DNA of 64,000 nucleotides from Cellulophaga baltica (GTDB lineage: Bacteria > Bacteroidota > Bacteroidia > Flavobacteriales > Flavobacteriaceae), in the NCBI RefSeq assembly GCF_018861125.1, contig NZ_JAHKQN010000020.1, forward strand, positions 251,831 through 315,830, read 5' to 3'. The position numbers were made by a program, and so were the translations under genes. This document shows, piece after piece, positions 1 to 8,451 of the stretch; position 1 is the stretch's first letter, and the number at the start of each line of letters is the position of its first letter. The notes under the pieces were generated by a model. The model was not told where the DNA came from and did no database searches. It worked only from the letters and a program-made list of their open reading frames with translations.

Positions 1-312
1 CTGAATATAAACTCTAGCCCCTCCAAATTTACCTTTTTGCTCATGAGGAATAGTCCCTTTATTTAAAGGTATTCTAATCAAATTTTTCTTAGCGTCTTCA
101 ATCGCTTTAGCAATAGCTGTAGCAACTTCTTTAGACTTACCTAAACCTTGACCAACTACACCATTTTCATCACCAACAACAACAATAGCAGAGAATCCGA
201 AGGCTCTACCACCTTTTGTTACTTTAGTTACCCTTTGTACACCTACCAAACGATCTTTTAAATCAAGACCTCCTGGTTTTACAAGTTCTACGTTTCTGTA
301 TTTCTGGTACAT
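1..312 (-). CDS. rpsE: 30S ribosomal protein S5, partial (C-terminus beyond left edge)
   Basis: This is the N-terminal 104 codons of S5, read from an ATG at 312 and running off the left edge without a stop. It contains the S5 signature region with GGRAFGFSA followed by VVVGDEN and [10 protein letters not shown], which form the double-stranded-RNA-binding-like fold and the fidelity loop. S5 helps keep decoding accurate at the mRNA entry channel of the small subunit. It follows rplR by 6 nt and is the last gene of the ribosomal run visible here. The identification is certain; only the C-terminal third is missing. Confidence 0.97.
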   Translation of the reverse strand, partial: MYQKYRNVELVKPGGLDLKDRLVGVQRVTKVTKGGRAFGFSAIVVVGDENGVVGQGLGKSKEVATAIAKAIEDAKKNLIRIPLNKGTIPHEQKGKFGGARVYIQ

Positions 313-318
313 ATATAT

Positions 319-675
319 TTAGAATTTAAGTCCTGCTTCTCTAGCTCCTTCAGCTAATGATTTTACTCTACCGTGATATAAACAACCACCTCTATCAAAA
401 GCAACAGCTTCAACACCTGCTTTTTGTGCTTTTTCAGCGATAGTTTTACCTACTAAAGTTGCTATTTCAGACTTAGTCCCTTTAGTTCCTGCTATATCTT
501 TATCTCTTGAAGATGCCGCTACTAACGTTACACCTTTATTATCATCTATTACTTGTACATAGATTTCTTTGTTACTTCTAAAAACCGCTAATCTTGGTCT
601 TTCAGCTGTACCAAAAGAAACTTTGCGTATTCTTCTTTTAATTCGAAGTCTTCTTTCTGTTTTTGATAATCCCAT
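319..675 (-). CDS. rplR: 50S ribosomal protein L18
   Basis: The 118-residue product has the usual L18 length. It shows the basic N-terminus, the [20 protein letters not shown] strand region and the C-terminal [24 protein letters not shown] motif, both characteristic of L18. L18 binds 5S rRNA together with L5 and L25 in the central protuberance. It lies 13 nt after rplF and 6 nt before rpsE, in the standard spc order, so it is certainly co-transcribed. I see no promoter or terminator around it. Confidence 0.98.
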   Translation of the reverse strand: MGLSKTERRLRIKRRIRKVSFGTAERPRLAVFRSNKEIYVQVIDDNKGVTLVAASSRDKDIAGTKGTKSEIATLVGKTIAEKAQKAGVEAVAFDRGGCLYHGRVKSLAEGAREAGLKF

Positions 676-688
676 AATCTCTTAATTA

Positions 689-1231
689 TTATGCTGATTT
701 ACCAGCTTTTCTTCTTAATTGTTCACCTACAAACTTAATACCTTTTCCTTTGTAAGGCTCTGGCTTACGGAAAGATCTGATTTTAGCAGCTACTTGCCCC
801 ACTAATTGCTTGTCAAATGATGTTAATTTTACGATTGGGTTTTTACCTTTTTCAGATATTGTTTCGATTTTAACTTCAGGAGCTAAATCAATAACTATAT
901 TATGTGAAAAACCTAATGCTAAATCTAACTTTTGACCTTGATTACTTGCACGGTAACCTACACCTACAAGCTCAAGCTCTTTAGTCCAACCTTTAGACAC
1001 ACCATCTATCATGTTATTGATAAGTGATCTATATAAGCCATGCTTAGCTTTATGTTCTTTAGAATCTGATGGTCTAGTTACTAAAACTTGACCTTCTTCT
1101 ACTTTTACTTCTACTGCTGAAAATTCTTGAGTTAATTCTCCTAATTTTCCTTTTACAGTTAGTATGTTTTCTTTTACCTCAACGGTTACCCCATCTGGGA
1201 TCGCTACTGGATTATTACCTATTCTAGACAT
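689..1231 (-). CDS. rplF: 50S ribosomal protein L6
   Basis: The 180-residue protein has the duplicated L6 domain and the C-terminal signature KPEPYKGKGIKFVGEQLRRK, which contacts 23S rRNA near the sarcin-ricin loop and factor-binding site. The start MSRIGNNPVAIP is the conserved L6 N-terminus, so the ATG at 1231 is secure. It sits 19 nt after rpsH and 13 nt before rplR in normal spc order. Nothing unusual is seen. Confidence 0.98.
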   Translation of the reverse strand: MSRIGNNPVAIPDGVTVEVKENILTVKGKLGELTQEFSAVEVKVEEGQVLVTRPSDSKEHKAKHGLYRSLINNMIDGVSKGWTKELELVGVGYRASNQGQKLDLALGFSHNIVIDLAPEVKIETISEKGKNPIVKLTSFDKQLVGQVAAKIRSFRKPEPYKGKGIKFVGEQLRRKAGKSA

Positions 1232-1250
1232 TTCTTAAATCTTTATAGTA

Positions 1251-1649
1251 TTAATAAACATAACATAATACTTCACCACCAACTTTTTCTAGCTTAGCTT
1301 GCTTACTTGTCATAACTCCATGAGAAGTAGAAACAATTGCAATACCCAGTCCGTTAAGTACTCTTGGTAAATCAGCAGAACCAGCATACTTACGTAGACC
1401 TGGCTTACTTATACGCATAATTTTTTTAATAACGGGTTCTTTAGTTAACTTATCATACTTCAAAGCTATTTTTACCGTTCCCTGAACCTTGTTTGGCTCA
1501 AATTTATAACTTAAAATATATCCTTGCTCGAATAATATTTTAGTTATTTCTTTTTTCAAATTAGAAGCAGGAATATCTACTATTCTATGACCAGCTCTGC
1601 TGGCATTTCTAATTCGAGTTAAATAATCCGAAATTGGATCTGTTACCAT
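1251..1649 (-). CDS. rpsH: 30S ribosomal protein S8
   Basis: The 132-residue protein starts MVTDPISDYLTRIRNA, the typical S8 N-terminus, and carries the C-terminal signature GLGIAIVSTSHGVMT. S8 binds helix 21 of 16S rRNA and is an early assembly protein; in E. coli it also represses its own operon by binding the mRNA. The preceding gap to rpsN is 70 nt, the second largest in the run, and contains a possible stem-loop that is listed separately. Confidence 0.98.
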   Translation of the reverse strand: MVTDPISDYLTRIRNASRAGHRIVDIPASNLKKEITKILFEQGYILSYKFEPNKVQGTVKIALKYDKLTKEPVIKKIMRISKPGLRKYAGSADLPRVLNGLGIAIVSTSHGVMTSKQAKLEKVGGEVLCYVY

Positions 1650-1669
1650 ATTTATTAATTTGCAGTAAC

Positions 1670-1700
1670 GGTTTTCAGCACAATTGCCAAACCTGAAACC
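1670..1700 (-). promoter_or_regulatory. Stem-loop in the rpsN-rpsH gap
   Basis: In the 70-nt gap before rpsH, an 8/9-bp stem (GGTTTCAG paired with CTGAAAACC, one bulged base) encloses a 14-nt loop on the transcribed strand. Other gaps in this ribosomal run, apart from rpsJ-rplC, are 1 to 20 nt, so the gap is unusually long. The position just before the S8 gene makes an S8-type feedback site conceivable, but I see no clear match to the 16S helix 21 target. Confidence 0.3.
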
Positions 1701-1719
1701 AGTTTATACTCTTAATTGA

Positions 1720-1989
1720 CTACCAGCTTGCTTTTTTAACACCTGGTATTAAACCTTGATTAGCCATCTCTCTAAAAGTCACACGTGAGATACCAAAAGT
1801 TCTCATATAACCTCTAGGTCTTCCTGTTAATTTACATCTATTATGCAAACGAACTGGATTAGCATTTCTAGGTAATTTTTGTAATGCTTCGTAATCACCA
1901 GCTTCTTTCAAAGCTTTTCTTTTCTCAGCATATTTAGCTACAGTTTTTTCTCTTTTAACCTCACGGGCTTTCATTGATTCTTTAGCCAT
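1720..1989 (-). CDS. rpsN: 30S ribosomal protein S14, zinc-independent form
   Basis: The 89-residue protein is the longer, C-minus type of S14 that lacks the CxxC zinc pair of the 61-residue form. The C-terminal signature [18 protein letters not shown] followed by [17 protein letters not shown] is diagnostic. S14 assembles in the head of the small subunit. The start is 1 nt from the rplE stop, so translation is probably coupled. Confidence 0.98.
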   Translation of the reverse strand: MAKESMKAREVKREKTVAKYAEKRKALKEAGDYEALQKLPRNANPVRLHNRCKLTGRPRGYMRTFGISRVTFREMANQGLIPGVKKASW

Positions 1990-1990
1990 A

Positions 1991-2542
1991 CTATTTCTTT
2001 TTAAAAGGTAATCCTAATTGAGTTAATAATGATTTAGCCTCTTTATCTGTTTGTGCAGATGTTACAAAGGTAATATCCATTCCATTAATTCTATTGATTT
2101 TATCAATATTTATCTCAGGAAAAATTATTTGTTCAGTAACACCTAAGTTATAATTACCACGACCATCAAAACCAGTAGCTTTAATACCTTGAAAATCCCT
2201 AACTCTTGGAAGTGCACTAGTAACTAAACGATCAAGAAACTCATACATTCTTTCACCTCTTAAAGTAACTTTACACCCAATTGGCATTCCTTTTCTAAGT
2301 TTGAAAGAAGCAACATCCTTTTTAGACATTGTAGCAATAGATTTTTGACCTGTGATAGTTGTAAGCTCTTCAACCGCATGATCAATTAACTTTTTATCAG
2401 CTACAGCAGCACCAACACCTCTACTAACTACTATTTTTTCTAATTTAGGAACTTGCATGATATTCTTATACCCAAACTCCTCTTTAAGAGCGCCAATAAC
2501 ACGCTCATTATATTCTTTTTTTAACCTTGTAACGTAAGCCAT
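1991..2542 (-). CDS. rplE: 50S ribosomal protein L5
   Basis: The 183-residue protein has the L5 motifs [23 protein letters not shown] (in two parts) and the C-terminal [24 protein letters not shown]5 binds 5S rRNA and forms part of the bridge between subunits. It follows rplX by 2 nt and precedes rpsN by 1 nt, a compact arrangement typical of translational coupling. Confidence 0.98.
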   Translation of the reverse strand: MAYVTRLKKEYNERVIGALKEEFGYKNIMQVPKLEKIVVSRGVGAAVADKKLIDHAVEELTTITGQKSIATMSKKDVASFKLRKGMPIGCKVTLRGERMYEFLDRLVTSALPRVRDFQGIKATGFDGRGNYNLGVTEQIIFPEINIDKINRINGMDITFVTSAQTDKEAKSLLTQLGLPFKKK

Positions 2543-2544
2543 AA

Positions 2545-2856
2545 CTATATTACTTCATTAGATTTTTTAGAAAATCTTACCTTTTTACCATCTCTAACTT
2601 CGTAACCAACTCTTGTAGCGGTTCCTTTAGCATCTATCAATGATAGATTAGATATATGAATAAGAGCTTCTTTCTTTACGATACCACCTTGAGGATTTTT
2701 TGCACTTGGCTTTTCATGTTTAGAAACTAAGTTAGCTCCTTCAACAATTGCCTTGTTTTTATCAAAATCAACCTTCATAACCTTACCTTCAACACCTTTA
2801 TGGTCTCCAGCTACGATTCTTACTGTATCTCCTACTTTTATTTTTAGCTTTTTCAT
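2545..2856 (-). CDS. rplX: 50S ribosomal protein L24
   Basis: The 103-residue protein begins with a KOW motif ([19 protein letters not shown]) that contacts the 5' part of 23S rRNA, and continues with the [13 protein letters not shown] segment conserved in L24. L24 starts large-subunit assembly and lies at the tunnel exit. It lies 14 nt after rplN and 2 nt before rplE. Confidence 0.98.
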   Translation of the reverse strand: MKKLKIKVGDTVRIVAGDHKGVEGKVMKVDFDKNKAIVEGANLVSKHEKPSAKNPQGGIVKKEALIHISNLSLIDAKGTATRVGYEVRDGKKVRFSKKSNEVI

Positions 2857-2870
2857 CTGTATTCTAAATG

Positions 2871-3239
2871 TTATAGCACCTCAGGAGCTAATGAAACAAT
2901 CTTCATGAACTGCTTATCACGAAGTTCTCTAGCTACAGGACCAAATACACGTGTTCCTCTCATCTCACCCGTTGGGTTCAATAATACACATGCATTATCA
3001 TCAAAACGAATGTAAGAACCATCTTGTCTTCTTACTTCTTTTTTAGTTCTAACAACTACTGCAGTAGAAACGGCACCTTTTTTTATTGTACCATTTGGAG
3101 TAGATTCCTTAACAGAAACTACAATCTTATCTCCTACAGAAGCGTATCTTCTCTTTGTACCACCTAATACTCTAATAGTCAAAACTTCTTTTGCCCCAGT
3201 ATTATCAGCTACTTTTAATCTTGATTCTTGCTGTAACAT
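2871..3239 (-). CDS. rplN: 50S ribosomal protein L14
   Basis: The 122-residue protein starts [19 protein letters not shown], the conserved L14 N-terminus, and ends IVSLAPEVL, also typical. L14 contributes to inter-subunit bridges and is the binding site of the silencing factor RsfS. It is 2 nt from the rpsQ stop and 14 nt from rplX. Confidence 0.98.
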   Translation of the reverse strand: MLQQESRLKVADNTGAKEVLTIRVLGGTKRRYASVGDKIVVSVKESTPNGTIKKGAVSTAVVVRTKKEVRRQDGSYIRFDDNACVLLNPTGEMRGTRVFGPVARELRDKQFMKIVSLAPEVL

Positions 3240-3241
3240 AA

Positions 3242-3499
3242 TTATTTAGCTCTTTCAATGATTTCAACTAATCTCCAACATTTGGTTTTACTCAATGGAC
3301 GAGTCTCCATTATTTTTACTGTATCACCAATATTGCAATCGTTTTTCTCATCGTGTGCAACATATTTTTTAGTTCTTAATACGAACTTTCCGTACATAGG
3401 GTGTTTTACTCGCTTAACTTCCGAAATCACAATTGATTTCTCCATTTTGTTACTAGTAACAACTCCTACTCTCTCTTTTCTTAAGTTTCTTTTTTCCAT
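3242..3499 (-). CDS. rpsQ: 30S ribosomal protein S17
   Basis: The 85-residue OB-fold protein has the S17 signature [23 protein letters not shown] near its end and the basic [17 protein letters not shown] start region. S17 is a primary binder of 16S rRNA. The ATG at 3499 gives [12 protein letters not shown], the usual N-terminus. It lies 13 nt after rpmC. Confidence 0.98.
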   Translation of the reverse strand: MEKRNLRKERVGVVTSNKMEKSIVISEVKRVKHPMYGKFVLRTKKYVAHDEKNDCNIGDTVKIMETRPLSKTKCWRLVEIIERAK

Positions 3500-3512
3500 A
3501 AAGCAGAACCAG

Positions 3513-3704
3513 TTATTGGTTATCCCTTTTAGTTAATTCTGTCGCTAATCTAGCTACAGTTCTTCTCACTTTTCTGACCTGTAGTGGATTCTCAAGCGGT
3601 GTAACGCTGTGAGCTATTTTCAAATCTGAATGCTGCTTTTTGGCTTCTGCTAACTTAACAGATAAATCCTCAACAGATAATTCCTTTACTTCTGATTGTT
3701 TCAT
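3513..3704 (-). CDS. rpmC: 50S ribosomal protein L29
   Basis: The 63-residue, two-helix protein has the L29 pattern of an N-terminal helix ([14 protein letters not shown]) and a second helix with [20 protein letters not shown]29 lies at the peptide exit tunnel beside L23, near the binding site of signal recognition particle and trigger factor. It is 18 nt from rplP and 13 nt from rpsQ. Confidence 0.97.
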   Translation of the reverse strand: MKQSEVKELSVEDLSVKLAEAKKQHSDLKIAHSVTPLENPLQVRKVRRTVARLATELTKRDNQ

Positions 3705-3722
3705 AATATCTTACAATTAAAA

Positions 3723-4142
3723 TTAAGCTGAATAATCTCTAGCAACAATAAACTTTGTTTTCACAGGTAATTTCTGAGCAGCAAGACGTAAAGCCTCTTT
3801 TGCAACATCTTGAGATACACCAGCAATTTCGAACATAATTCTACCAGGCAATACCGCAGCAACAAAATATTCAGGAGCACCTTTACCTTTACCCATACGT
3901 ACTTCTAATGGCTTTTTAGTAATTGGCTTGTCTGGGAAAATTTTAATCCACATTTGCCCTTCTCTTTTCATATATCTAGTTGCAGCAATACGAGCCGCTT
4001 CTATCTGTCTTGACGTAATAAAACTTGTTTCCAAAGATTTTATACCGAACATACCATTTGAAAGCTGATGACCTCTTCCAGAGATCCCTTTCATTCTACC
4101 CTTCTGTGTCTTACGAAACTTGGTTCTTTTTGGTTGTAACAT
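3723..4142 (-). CDS. rplP: 50S ribosomal protein L16
   Basis: The 139-residue protein starts [19 protein letters not shown] and contains [23 protein letters not shown], both diagnostic for L16. L16 sits by the A-site tRNA elbow at the peptidyl-transferase region. It lies 19 nt after rpsC and 18 nt before rpmC. Confidence 0.98.
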   Translation of the reverse strand: MLQPKRTKFRKTQKGRMKGISGRGHQLSNGMFGIKSLETSFITSRQIEAARIAATRYMKREGQMWIKIFPDKPITKKPLEVRMGKGKGAPEYFVAAVLPGRIMFEIAGVSQDVAKEALRLAAQKLPVKTKFIVARDYSA

Positions 4143-4161
4143 TTTTCTACTTCTTTAAAAA

Positions 4162-4881
4162 TTACTTTCTACGACGTGGCTTCTTGTTACCATCCTTATT
4201 TCCACCTTTATTTCCTTGGCTTTTTTCCATACCAACTAAAGGAGATAAATCTCTCTTACCATAAACCTCACCTTTCATAATCCACACCTTGATACCTAAT
4301 CTACCATAAGTAGTATGTGCTTCATGTAAAGCATAATCAATATCAGCTCTAAAAGTCGATAATGGTATTCTTCCATCTTTATAAGATTCAGAACGTGCCA
4401 TTTCAGCACCATTCAAACGTCCAGAAATTTGAATTTTAATACCTTCTGCATTCATACGCATTGCAGCAGCAATAGCCATTTTTATAGCACGTCTAAAAGA
4501 AATTCTATTTTCAATTTGACGAGCAACACTAGCAGCAACTAGATTTGCATCTAATTCAGGTCTTTTAATTTCAAAAATATTAATTTGAACTTCTTTTCCT
4601 GTAATCTTCTTAAGCTCTTCTTTTAACTTATCAACTTCTTGACCACCTTTACCAATAATGATACCTGGTCTTGCAGTTGTAATAGTTATAGTGATTAACT
4701 TTAAAGTACGTTCAATAATTACTCTTGACACACTAGCCTTTGCTAAACGTGCATGAACGTATTTTCTAATTTTATTATCTTCGGCCAATTTATCACCGTA
4801 GTCGTTTCCACCATACCAGTTAGATTCCCATCCTCTGATAATACCTAAACGAATTCCAATTGGATTTGTCTTCTGTCCCAT
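4162..4881 (-). CDS. rpsC: 30S ribosomal protein S3
   Basis: The 239-residue protein has the S3 N-terminal segment [20 protein letters not shown], a KH type 2 domain with [20 protein letters not shown], and the C-terminal domain with [14 protein letters not shown] and GVKVWI-like [11 protein letters not shown]3 lines the mRNA entry channel. The last 20 residues are a Gly/Asn/Lys-rich tail, which varies between species. It is 3 nt from the rplV stop. Confidence 0.98.
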   Translation of the reverse strand: MGQKTNPIGIRLGIIRGWESNWYGGNDYGDKLAEDNKIRKYVHARLAKASVSRVIIERTLKLITITITTARPGIIIGKGGQEVDKLKEELKKITGKEVQINIFEIKRPELDANLVAASVARQIENRISFRRAIKMAIAAAMRMNAEGIKIQISGRLNGAEMARSESYKDGRIPLSTFRADIDYALHEAHTTYGRLGIKVWIMKGEVYGKRDLSPLVGMEKSQGNKGGNKDGNKKPRRRK

Positions 4882-4884
4882 ACT

Positions 4885-5292
4885 TTAGCTTTGTACGTTA
4901 TTGTTAGAATCCAATACTAATGTAACATGATTGGAACGTTTTCTAATTCTGTGTGCTCTACCTTGAGGAGCAGGTCTAAGTCTTTTTAACATAGCCCCAC
5001 TATCAACTCTAATTTCCTTGATAAAAAGATCAGCATCTTCAATACTAGCATCTTCATTCTTAGATTGCCAATTTGCAATTGCAGATAAAAGTAATTTCTC
5101 TAATTTACGAGAAGCTTCTTTAGAATTGAATTTTAAAATAGCTAATGCTTTTTCAACTTGTACACCTCTAACTAAATCCGCAACTAAACGCATTTTTCTA
5201 GGTGATGTAGGACAGTTATTCAATTTTGCAAAAGCAATTTGCTTTTTCTCTGCCTTTATTCTTTCGGCCATTTGTTTTTTACGAACTCCCAT
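4885..5292 (-). CDS. rplV: 50S ribosomal protein L22
   Basis: The 135-residue protein has the L22 core [18 protein letters not shown] and the C-terminal beta-hairpin region [20 protein letters not shown], which extends into the exit tunnel and is where macrolide-resistance changes occur. An N-terminal extension of about 20 lysine-rich residues is present, as in many Bacteroidota. It is 3 nt from rpsS and 3 nt from rpsC. Confidence 0.97.
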   Translation of the reverse strand: MGVRKKQMAERIKAEKKQIAFAKLNNCPTSPRKMRLVADLVRGVQVEKALAILKFNSKEASRKLEKLLLSAIANWQSKNEDASIEDADLFIKEIRVDSGAMLKRLRPAPQGRAHRIRKRSNHVTLVLDSNNNVQS

Positions 5293-5295
5293 AGC

Positions 5296-5574
5296 TTACT
5301 TTTTACCTTTATTTTTCGAACCACCATGACCTCTAAAAGATCTAGTTGGTGAAAATTCTCCTAATTTATGACCAACCATATTCTCTGTAACAAATACAGG
5401 AACAAATTGTCTACCATTATGAACAGCGATAGTTTGACCAACAAAATCTGGTGTTATCATTGAAGCTCTAGACCATGTTTTAACAACTGTCTTTTTACCA
5501 GAATCAATATTCTGTTGAACTTTTTTTTCTAAACTAAAGTGAACGTAAGGTCCTTTTTTCAGTGAACGTGCCAT
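5296..5574 (-). CDS. rpsS: 30S ribosomal protein S19
   Basis: The 92-residue protein begins [18 protein letters not shown] and contains [19 protein letters not shown], both classic S19 motifs. S19 lies in the head of the small subunit and forms a complex with S13. It follows rplB by 13 nt. Confidence 0.98.
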   Translation of the reverse strand: MARSLKKGPYVHFSLEKKVQQNIDSGKKTVVKTWSRASMITPDFVGQTIAVHNGRQFVPVFVTENMVGHKLGEFSPTRSFRGHGGSKNKGKK

Positions 5575-5587
5575 TTCTTTTTACTTT

Positions 5588-6412
5588 TTATTTCTTTCTA
5601 CGTTCTAATATATATCTATTTGTAGCCTTAGTCTTAGAACGAGTTCTAAATCCTTTTGCAGGAATACCGTTCTTAGATCTTGGATGACCACCTGAAGCTC
5701 TACCTTCACCACCACCCATTGGATGATCGACAGGGTTCATTGCTACTGGTCTAGTTCTTGGCCTTCTACCTAACCACCTACTTCTACCTGCTTTACCAGA
5801 TACTAATAATTGATGATCAGAATTAGAAACCGCTCCGATAGTAGCCAAACATAAAACTAAAATTAATCTAGTTTCACCTGAAGGTAATTTTACCGTAGCA
5901 AATTTACCATCTCTCGCCATTAACTGAGCAAAAGTACCTGCACTTCTTGCCATAACAGCACCTTGACCAGGACGTAGTTCTATACAAGAAATAATAGTTC
6001 CCAAAGGAATAACACTCAAAGGAAGCGCATTTCCAATTTCAGGAGTTGCATCTGAACCAGAAGTAATCTCCTGACCAACTTGCATACCATTTTGAGCTAT
6101 TACATACCTCTTTTCTCCATCAGCATACTTCACTAAAGCAACGAATGCTGTTCTGTTTGGATCATATTGAATTGACTCAACGACACCAGCAACACCTTGC
6201 TTATCTCTTTTGAAATCAATAACACGATACCTTCTCTTATGACCACCACCTTTATGGCGCATAGTCATCTTACCTTGACTGTTTCTACCTCCGGACTTTT
6301 TTAACGGAGCAAGCAAGCTCTTCTCCGGCTTATCAGTAGTAATCGCGTCGAATCCGTTTACTACTCTAAAACGCTGTCCTGGAGTGATTGGTTTTAATTT
6401 TCTAACTGACAT
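5588..6412 (-). CDS. rplB: 50S ribosomal protein L2
   Basis: The 274-residue protein has the full L2 architecture. The C-terminal signature around [21 protein letters not shown] contains the conserved histidine near the peptidyl-transferase centre. The N-terminal [19 protein letters not shown] is the usual start. L2 is needed for subunit association and peptide-bond formation. It lies 16 nt after rplW and 13 nt before rpsS. Confidence 0.99.
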   Translation of the reverse strand: MSVRKLKPITPGQRFRVVNGFDAITTDKPEKSLLAPLKKSGGRNSQGKMTMRHKGGGHKRRYRVIDFKRDKQGVAGVVESIQYDPNRTAFVALVKYADGEKRYVIAQNGMQVGQEITSGSDATPEIGNALPLSVIPLGTIISCIELRPGQGAVMARSAGTFAQLMARDGKFATVKLPSGETRLILVLCLATIGAVSNSDHQLLVSGKAGRSRWLGRRPRTRPVAMNPVDHPMGGGEGRASGGHPRSKNGIPAKGFRTRSKTKATNRYILERRKK

Positions 6413-6428
6413 TTTTTGTCTTTAGTTA

Positions 6429-6719
6429 TTATAGATTACTGTAATAATCAATTATATCTCCTTCAGCTACATCGATAATTGCTTTTTTATAAGCATTTGA
6501 TTTACCATGTTGCACTCCGGTCTTTGTATAACGAGTCTTTCTTGAAGGCCCGTAATTCATTGTTCTAACTTTATTTACCGAAACTCCGTAAGTTGACTCA
6601 ACAGCTTCTTTAATCTGAAGCTTATTCGCATTAGGATTCACAATGAAACCATAACGGTTATACAACTCACTATCTGAAGTCATTTTTTCAGTAATAATAG
6701 GCTTTATTAACACACTCAT
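6429..6719 (-). CDS. rplW: 50S ribosomal protein L23
   Basis: The 96-residue protein carries the L23 motif IKPIITEKM at its start and the ANKLQIKEAVESTYGVSVNKVRT segment that packs on 23S rRNA domain III. L23 is the docking site for trigger factor and SRP. It is 7 nt from rplD and 16 nt from rplB. Confidence 0.97.
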   Translation of the reverse strand: MSVLIKPIITEKMTSDSELYNRYGFIVNPNANKLQIKEAVESTYGVSVNKVRTMNYGPSRKTRYTKTGVQHGKSNAYKKAIIDVAEGDIIDYYSNL

Positions 6720-6726
6720 GATTACA

Positions 6727-7356
6727 TTATTTTGTTAAATTCGATTCAATTCCTTCTAGAGAACCTTCTAAAAGCACAATACTGTTAGCATTTAAAATTT
6801 TATAAGTGCTTAATTCTGAGTTTGTTACAACTTCAGAACCTTTCAAATTGCGTGACGACAAATATACATTATTATTTGATTCACCCAACACAAATAAAGA
6901 TTTTTTATTTTCTAAGCCTAAAGACTTTAAAACATTCTTGAAATCTTTTGTTTTTGGAGCTTCAAAATTGAAGTCTTCAACAACAACAATTGCTTTCTCA
7001 CCCGACTTAATTGTTAAAGCAGATTTTCTAGCTAATCGTTTTAAGTTTTTATTCAATTTTTGCTTGTAGTCTTTTGGTCTAGGGCCAAAAATACGACCAC
7101 CACCTCTAAAAACTGGAGATTTAATACTACCCGCACGAGCAGTACCTGTACCTTTTTGTTTTTTAATCTTTCTTGTACTACCAGCTATTTCAGCTCTTTC
7201 TTTAGCCTTGTGCGTACCTTGTCTTTGGTGCGCCAAATACTGTTTAACATCTAAATAAACAGCATGTTTATTAGGCTCTATTGCGAAAACAGAATCAGAA
7301 AGCTCAACCTTTCTACCTGTTTCTTTTCCTTTAATATCTAAAACTGCTACCTTCAT
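6727..7356 (-). CDS. rplD: 50S ribosomal protein L4
   Basis: The 209-residue protein contains the L4 loop motif [20 protein letters not shown] that extends into the exit tunnel, followed by [19 protein letters not shown]4 is an assembly protein and in gamma-proteobacteria also a regulator of the S10 operon. Its start shares one base with the rplC stop at 7356, implying translational coupling with L3. Confidence 0.98.
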   Translation of the reverse strand: MKVAVLDIKGKETGRKVELSDSVFAIEPNKHAVYLDVKQYLAHQRQGTHKAKERAEIAGSTRKIKKQKGTGTARAGSIKSPVFRGGGRIFGPRPKDYKQKLNKNLKRLARKSALTIKSGEKAIVVVEDFNFEAPKTKDFKNVLKSLGLENKKSLFVLGESNNNVYLSSRNLKGSEVVTNSELSTYKILNANSIVLLEGSLEGIESNLTK

Positions 7357-7973
7357 TACTTTTCAATAGTTACGTAAGCGTTCTTATGACCAGGTACACA
7401 ACCTTTTAAAACTATAAGGTTTTTTTCTGGTACTACTTTTAATACTTTAAGGTTTTGAACAGTTACTCTATCTCCACCCATTCTTCCTGCCATTCTCATA
7501 CCTTTAAAGATACGAGCAGGATAAGAAGCCGCACCAACCGAACCAGGAGCCCTAAGTCTGTTATGCTGACCGTGAGTAGCTTGACCTACACCACCGAAAC
7601 CATGTCTTTTAACAACACCTTGAAAACCTTTACCTTTTGATGTTCCAACTGCATCAACAAATTCTCCTTCTTCAAAAAGGTCAGCACCAATGGTGTCACC
7701 TAATTTGTAATCTCCTTCAAAATCTCGGAATTCAATGACTTTTTTCTTTGGAGAAACACCTGCTTTTTTAAAATGACCTGCTTCGGCCTTATTTGCACGT
7801 TTTTCTGCCTTGTCATCGAAACCAAGCTGAAGAGCACTATACCCGTCAACCTCTAAGGTTCTGACTTGGGTAACTACACATGGACCTACTTCGATTACCG
7901 TACACGGCATATTTTTACCGTTTTCATCGAAAATACTAGTCATGCCTACTTTCTTTCCTATTAACCCAGACAT
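7356..7973 (-). CDS. rplC: 50S ribosomal protein L3
   Basis: The 205-residue protein starts [19 protein letters not shown] and includes [12 protein letters not shown] and [26 protein letters not shown], the diagnostic L3 region whose extension reaches the peptidyl-transferase centre. L3 is one of two proteins that start large-subunit assembly. It is preceded by a 154-nt non-coding, structured gap after rpsJ, the largest internal gap in the ribosomal run. Confidence 0.98.
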   Translation of the reverse strand: MSGLIGKKVGMTSIFDENGKNMPCTVIEVGPCVVTQVRTLEVDGYSALQLGFDDKAEKRANKAEAGHFKKAGVSPKKKVIEFRDFEGDYKLGDTIGADLFEEGEFVDAVGTSKGKGFQGVVKRHGFGGVGQATHGQHNRLRAPGSVGAASYPARIFKGMRMAGRMGGDRVTVQNLKVLKVVPEKNLIVLKGCVPGHKNAYVTIEK

Positions 7974-8127
7974 ATTTAATTTAATTAATTAGTATTAACT
8001 TATTTATTTATTTTGCAAAAAATAAGGGTCAAAAATAAATCGACCCTGATTTTATTTTTTCCGTTTTTCCCTTGCGAAACGCTCAGGACATGTAACCCGC
8101 AACCAATAAATTGATTGCGAGAGGTAA
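7974..8127 (-). promoter_or_regulatory. Structured leader between rpsJ and rplC, possible attenuator
   Basis: This 154-nt gap has no coding sequence. Read on the minus strand it contains three stem-loops in order. The first is a 9-bp stem with a TTTA loop just after the rpsJ stop (8098-8119). The second is CCTgaGCG/CGCaAGG (8069-8086). The third is a 6-bp AGGGTC/GACCCT stem (8025-8047) followed directly by TATTTTTT, which looks like a weak intrinsic terminator. Such a layout before rplC-rplD fits a ribosomal-protein leader or transcription attenuator. The structure is seen; the function is inferred. Confidence 0.45.
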
Positions 8128-8433
8128 TTATACTTTTATCTCAACTTCAACACCACTTGGCAACTCTAATTTCATTAGAGCATCAATAGTTTTTGAAGAA
8201 GAACTGTAAATATCTAAAAGTCTCTTATAAGAACTTAATTGAAATTGCTCTCTCGACTTTTTGTTAACGTGAGGAGAACGCAATACAGTAAATATTTTTT
8301 TATGAGTTGGTAATGGAATTGGTCCAGTTACAACAGCACCTGTAGTTTTTACAGTTTTAACGATCTTCTCAGCAGATTTATCCACTAAGTTATAATCGTA
8401 TGATTTTAGTTTTATTCTAATTTTTTGACTCAT
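8128..8433 (-). CDS. rpsJ: 30S ribosomal protein S10
   Basis: The 101-residue protein has the S10 signature [30 protein letters not shown] (read in two parts) near its middle and the usual start with [21 protein letters not shown]10 sits in the head of the small subunit; its homologue NusE also takes part in transcription antitermination. It follows fusA by 18 nt, with no tuf gene between, and is separated from rplC by the 154-nt leader. Confidence 0.98.
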   Translation of the reverse strand: MSQKIRIKLKSYDYNLVDKSAEKIVKTVKTTGAVVTGPIPLPTHKKIFTVLRSPHVNKKSREQFQLSSYKRLLDIYSSSSKTIDALMKLELPSGVEVEIKV

Positions 8434-8451
8434 TTTGCTAAAATTAAGCGA

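Noticed and set aside
4025-4264. Plus-strand frames inside ribosomal genes, such as this one and 3258-3536, 5018-5329 and 6806-7069
   Set aside because: They are antisense shadows of conserved ribosomal genes and have no recognisable protein features.
8434-8451. Missing tuf gene between fusA and rpsJ
   Set aside because: Absence of tuf at this site is normal for Bacteroidota, where it lies elsewhere; it is not a deletion.
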